A stretch of DNA of 64,000 bases from an uncultured beta proteobacterium. Its GTDB lineage: Bacteria; Pseudomonadota; Gammaproteobacteria; Burkholderiales; Burkholderiaceae_C. Below, in pieces: positions 63,839 through 64,000 of this stretch (its first letter is position 1; every line of letters starts with the position of its first letter). The position numbers and the translations under genes were made by a program. The notes beneath the pieces were generated by a model. The model was not told the origin of the DNA, searched no databases, and saw only the letters and a list, made by a program, of their open reading frames with translations. Location: the NCBI GenBank assembly GCA_903845935.1, contig CAIMZI010000080.1, positions 1 to 64,000 on the forward strand, in the 5' to 3' direction.

Positions 63839-64000
63839 ATGCCAGTTTACAGCATGACTGGCTATGCCAGTGCACAGCACAGCACAGCCACTACCCAGCC
63901 AGAAACCGATAGTCGCAATCCACCAGCAGCCCAACTGGGGCTGGAAATCCGCTCGGTCAATAGCCGCTTTCTGGACCTGTCGTTTCGCCTGCCCGAAGAC
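63839..64000 (+). CDS. yicC: YicC/YloC-family endoribonuclease, 5' part only
   Basis: First 54 codons are present; the rest lies beyond the right edge. MPVYSMTGYASAQ and LGLEIRSVNSRFLDLSFRLPED are the conserved N-terminus of YicC, a Mn-dependent RNA endonuclease. Starts at 63839; an in-frame ATG at 63821 and the internal ATG before TGYA are alternatives. Divergent from the kinase gene across 73 bp, the arrangement common in Burkholderiales. Confidence 0.85.
   Translation, partial: MPVYSMTGYASAQHSTATTQPETDSRNPPAAQLGLEIRSVNSRFLDLSFRLPED

Overview
The window is a dense, GC-rich stretch of chromosome with many 1-4 bp gene overlaps. Its gene content and order point to a betaproteobacterium of the order Burkholderiales, probably Comamonadaceae and perhaps close to Rhodoferax or Polaromonas. 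The evidence is gene content only: the DUF2844/DUF3443 pair, the DUF6502/DUF5666 pair, a soluble NAD-type formate dehydrogenase, a complete type II secretion cluster, and the kinase-phosphatase-rph-rdgB-hemW block next to yicC. There are no insertion sequences, CRISPR arrays, rRNA genes or phage genes.

Layout. Positions 1-6.5 kb: a truncated secreted creatininase-family gene, an HDOD protein, and a divergent DUF5666 | DUF6502-DUF5666 locus whose intergenic region carries two adjacent palindromes, followed by a small STAS-like protein. 6.6-11 kb: housekeeping genes (tRNA-Ser(CGA), serS, ispH, fkpB, then radC and a Smr-domain gene on the other strand). 11-12.6 kb: a membrane GGDEF/EAL protein. 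12.6-21.8 kb: a tungsten module. It holds a tungstate ABC transporter (tupB-tupC-tupA) with a divergent ModE/PBP-type regulator, a five-gene aldehyde:ferredoxin oxidoreductase operon (four-cluster ferredoxin, tungsten AOR, FAD/NAD subunit, MoaD-like protein, unknown 104-aa protein), and a divergent GAF-Fis regulator facing a good sigma-54 promoter match. 21.8-26.3 kb: BON protein, APH/AAA fusion, cyclopropane fatty acid synthase, and three gene remnants (AMP-ligase, universal stress protein, cytochrome c). 26.3-33.5 kb: a four-gene signalling locus (response regulator, sensor kinase, very large hybrid kinase, REC-HD-GYP). 33.6-37.1 kb: a YbbP-like ABC permease and an aldose epimerase-like protein. 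37.1-44.4 kb: a formate operon (OFA-family transporter, fused FdsG-FdsB, FdsA, FdhD). 44.6-56.6 kb: a type II secretion system with gspC inverted, gspGHIJKLMNDE in order, two unrelated membrane genes, then gspF. 56.7-58.4 kb: DUF2844 and DUF3443 exported proteins. 58.4-64 kb: CBS protein, hemW, rdgB, rph, PP2C phosphatase, Ser/Thr kinase, and the start of yicC.

How the parts fit. The tup transporter would supply tungstate, the MoaD-like protein may help make the pterin cofactor, and AOR with its ferredoxin and flavoprotein would oxidise aldehydes to acids coupled to NAD reduction. The formate operon is a second molybdo/tungsto-pterin enzyme that feeds NADH. It is therefore possible, but not shown, that both draw on the same metal supply. 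The best candidates for undescribed biology are the DUF6502/DUF5666 divergon with its tandem palindromes, the AOR control region (sigma-54 site beside a regulator that lacks the AAA+ domain), the terminator placed inside the AOR operon, and the DUF2844/DUF3443 genes placed directly behind gspF as possible secretion substrates.
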